Shown here piece after piece: positions 41,155-41,282 of a DNA stretch of 41,282 nt. The notes below the pieces were generated by a model. It was not told where the DNA came from. It did not search any database and was given only the letters and a program-made list of their open reading frames with translations. Source of the DNA: JASHVB01 sp035535035 (GTDB taxonomy: Bacteria > Pseudomonadota > Alphaproteobacteria > Acetobacterales > Acetobacteraceae). A program made the translations under genes and the position numbers. The stretch spans positions 1 through 41,282 of the forward strand of contig DATLQW010000235.1 in NCBI GenBank assembly GCA_035535035.1, in the 5' to 3' direction. How positions within the stretch are numbered: the first letter of the stretch is position 1; the number at the start of each line of letters is the position of its first letter.

Positions 41155-41282
41155 ATGATGCACGATCCACTCACCACTCCGGCCGACGCCTGTGCCCCCG
41201 ATGCGGATCGGGCCGCCCCGGACGCGCCCGCGCTCCTGCCCGAGTGGGTCGCCCATCTCCTCGCGCTGGTCATCCGCTTCAT
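41155..41282 (+). CDS. Unrecognised protein, 5' end only
   Basis: The reading frame from ATG (41155 or 41158) stays open to the end of the window, so the gene is cut. The visible 42 residues have an Asp/Ala/Pro-rich start (DPLTTPADACAPDADRAAPD) followed by the beginning of a hydrophobic helix (WVAHLLALVIRF). No family can be assigned. It has no clear ribosome binding site. Confidence 0.4.
   Translation, partial: MMHDPLTTPADACAPDADRAAPDAPALLPEWVAHLLALVIRF

Overview
The window is about 41 kb of high-GC DNA with the gene content and codon use of an alphaproteobacterium, most likely a member of the Acetobacteraceae (Rhodospirillales). This is inferred from the families present, such as the GNAT-Nudix fusion, the oxalate frc/oxc pair, GxxExxY and DUF5676. 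No rRNA, tRNA, CRISPR array or intact transposase was seen. At least nine gene remnants are visible, so the region has been rearranged and is partly decaying.

Layout. Positions 1-700 hold a strong hairpin and a damaged DUF433 antitoxin-like gene. At 700-1921 a minus-strand pair encodes dihydroneopterin aldolase (folB) and a pteridine-reductase-like SDR. A two-gene RND efflux cassette (2371-6665) follows, then an ABC-2 exporter (6798-8341). The RND cassette lies between a truncated copy of the ABC ATPase gene on its left and a truncated copy of the SDR gene on its right, which is the footprint of a duplication or insertion event. Next come a small membrane protein gene with a strong sigma70-type promoter, a large inverted repeat, and mutS-glnD on the minus strand. 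A broken gene, an NHL-repeat protein, a CinA-like molybdopterin-binding protein and a GNAT-Nudix fusion follow on the same strand.

From 19275 the plus strand carries an acyl-CoA synthetase, an amidohydrolase remnant, a long inverted repeat, a GxxExxY gene broken by one stop codon, and a fumarylacetoacetate hydrolase-family gene. At 22970-25724 there is a partner-switching module: an FHA-PP2C phosphatase, a STAS-kinase fusion, a free STAS protein and a free kinase. Its first start codon sits just behind a hairpin that pairs the ribosome binding site. At 25771-27781 an overlapping pair on the minus strand encodes a 189-residue protein of unknown function and an ImmA/IrrE-like protein whose HExxH motif is not visible. 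This pair is the best candidate for an undescribed two-component system. An oxalate catabolism cluster (gntR, oxc, frc) follows, with a palindromic operator in the gntR promoter and a dispersed palindromic repeat between gntR and oxc, and then an orphan PAS histidine kinase.

The right end is a copper-handling island (33559-39224). copA and csoR are divergent, and their promoters appear to share one TATATA -10 element with a CsoR-type palindrome beside it. Downstream are a secreted Cys-rich protein, a multicopper oxidase remnant, a Met-rich LTxxQ protein, DUF2933, a truncated methyltransferase-like protein, YHS, DUF5676 and a 42-residue membrane protein. The window ends with an IS3-like remnant, a LysR regulator, a 13-bp tandem repeat and the start of an unrecognised gene.
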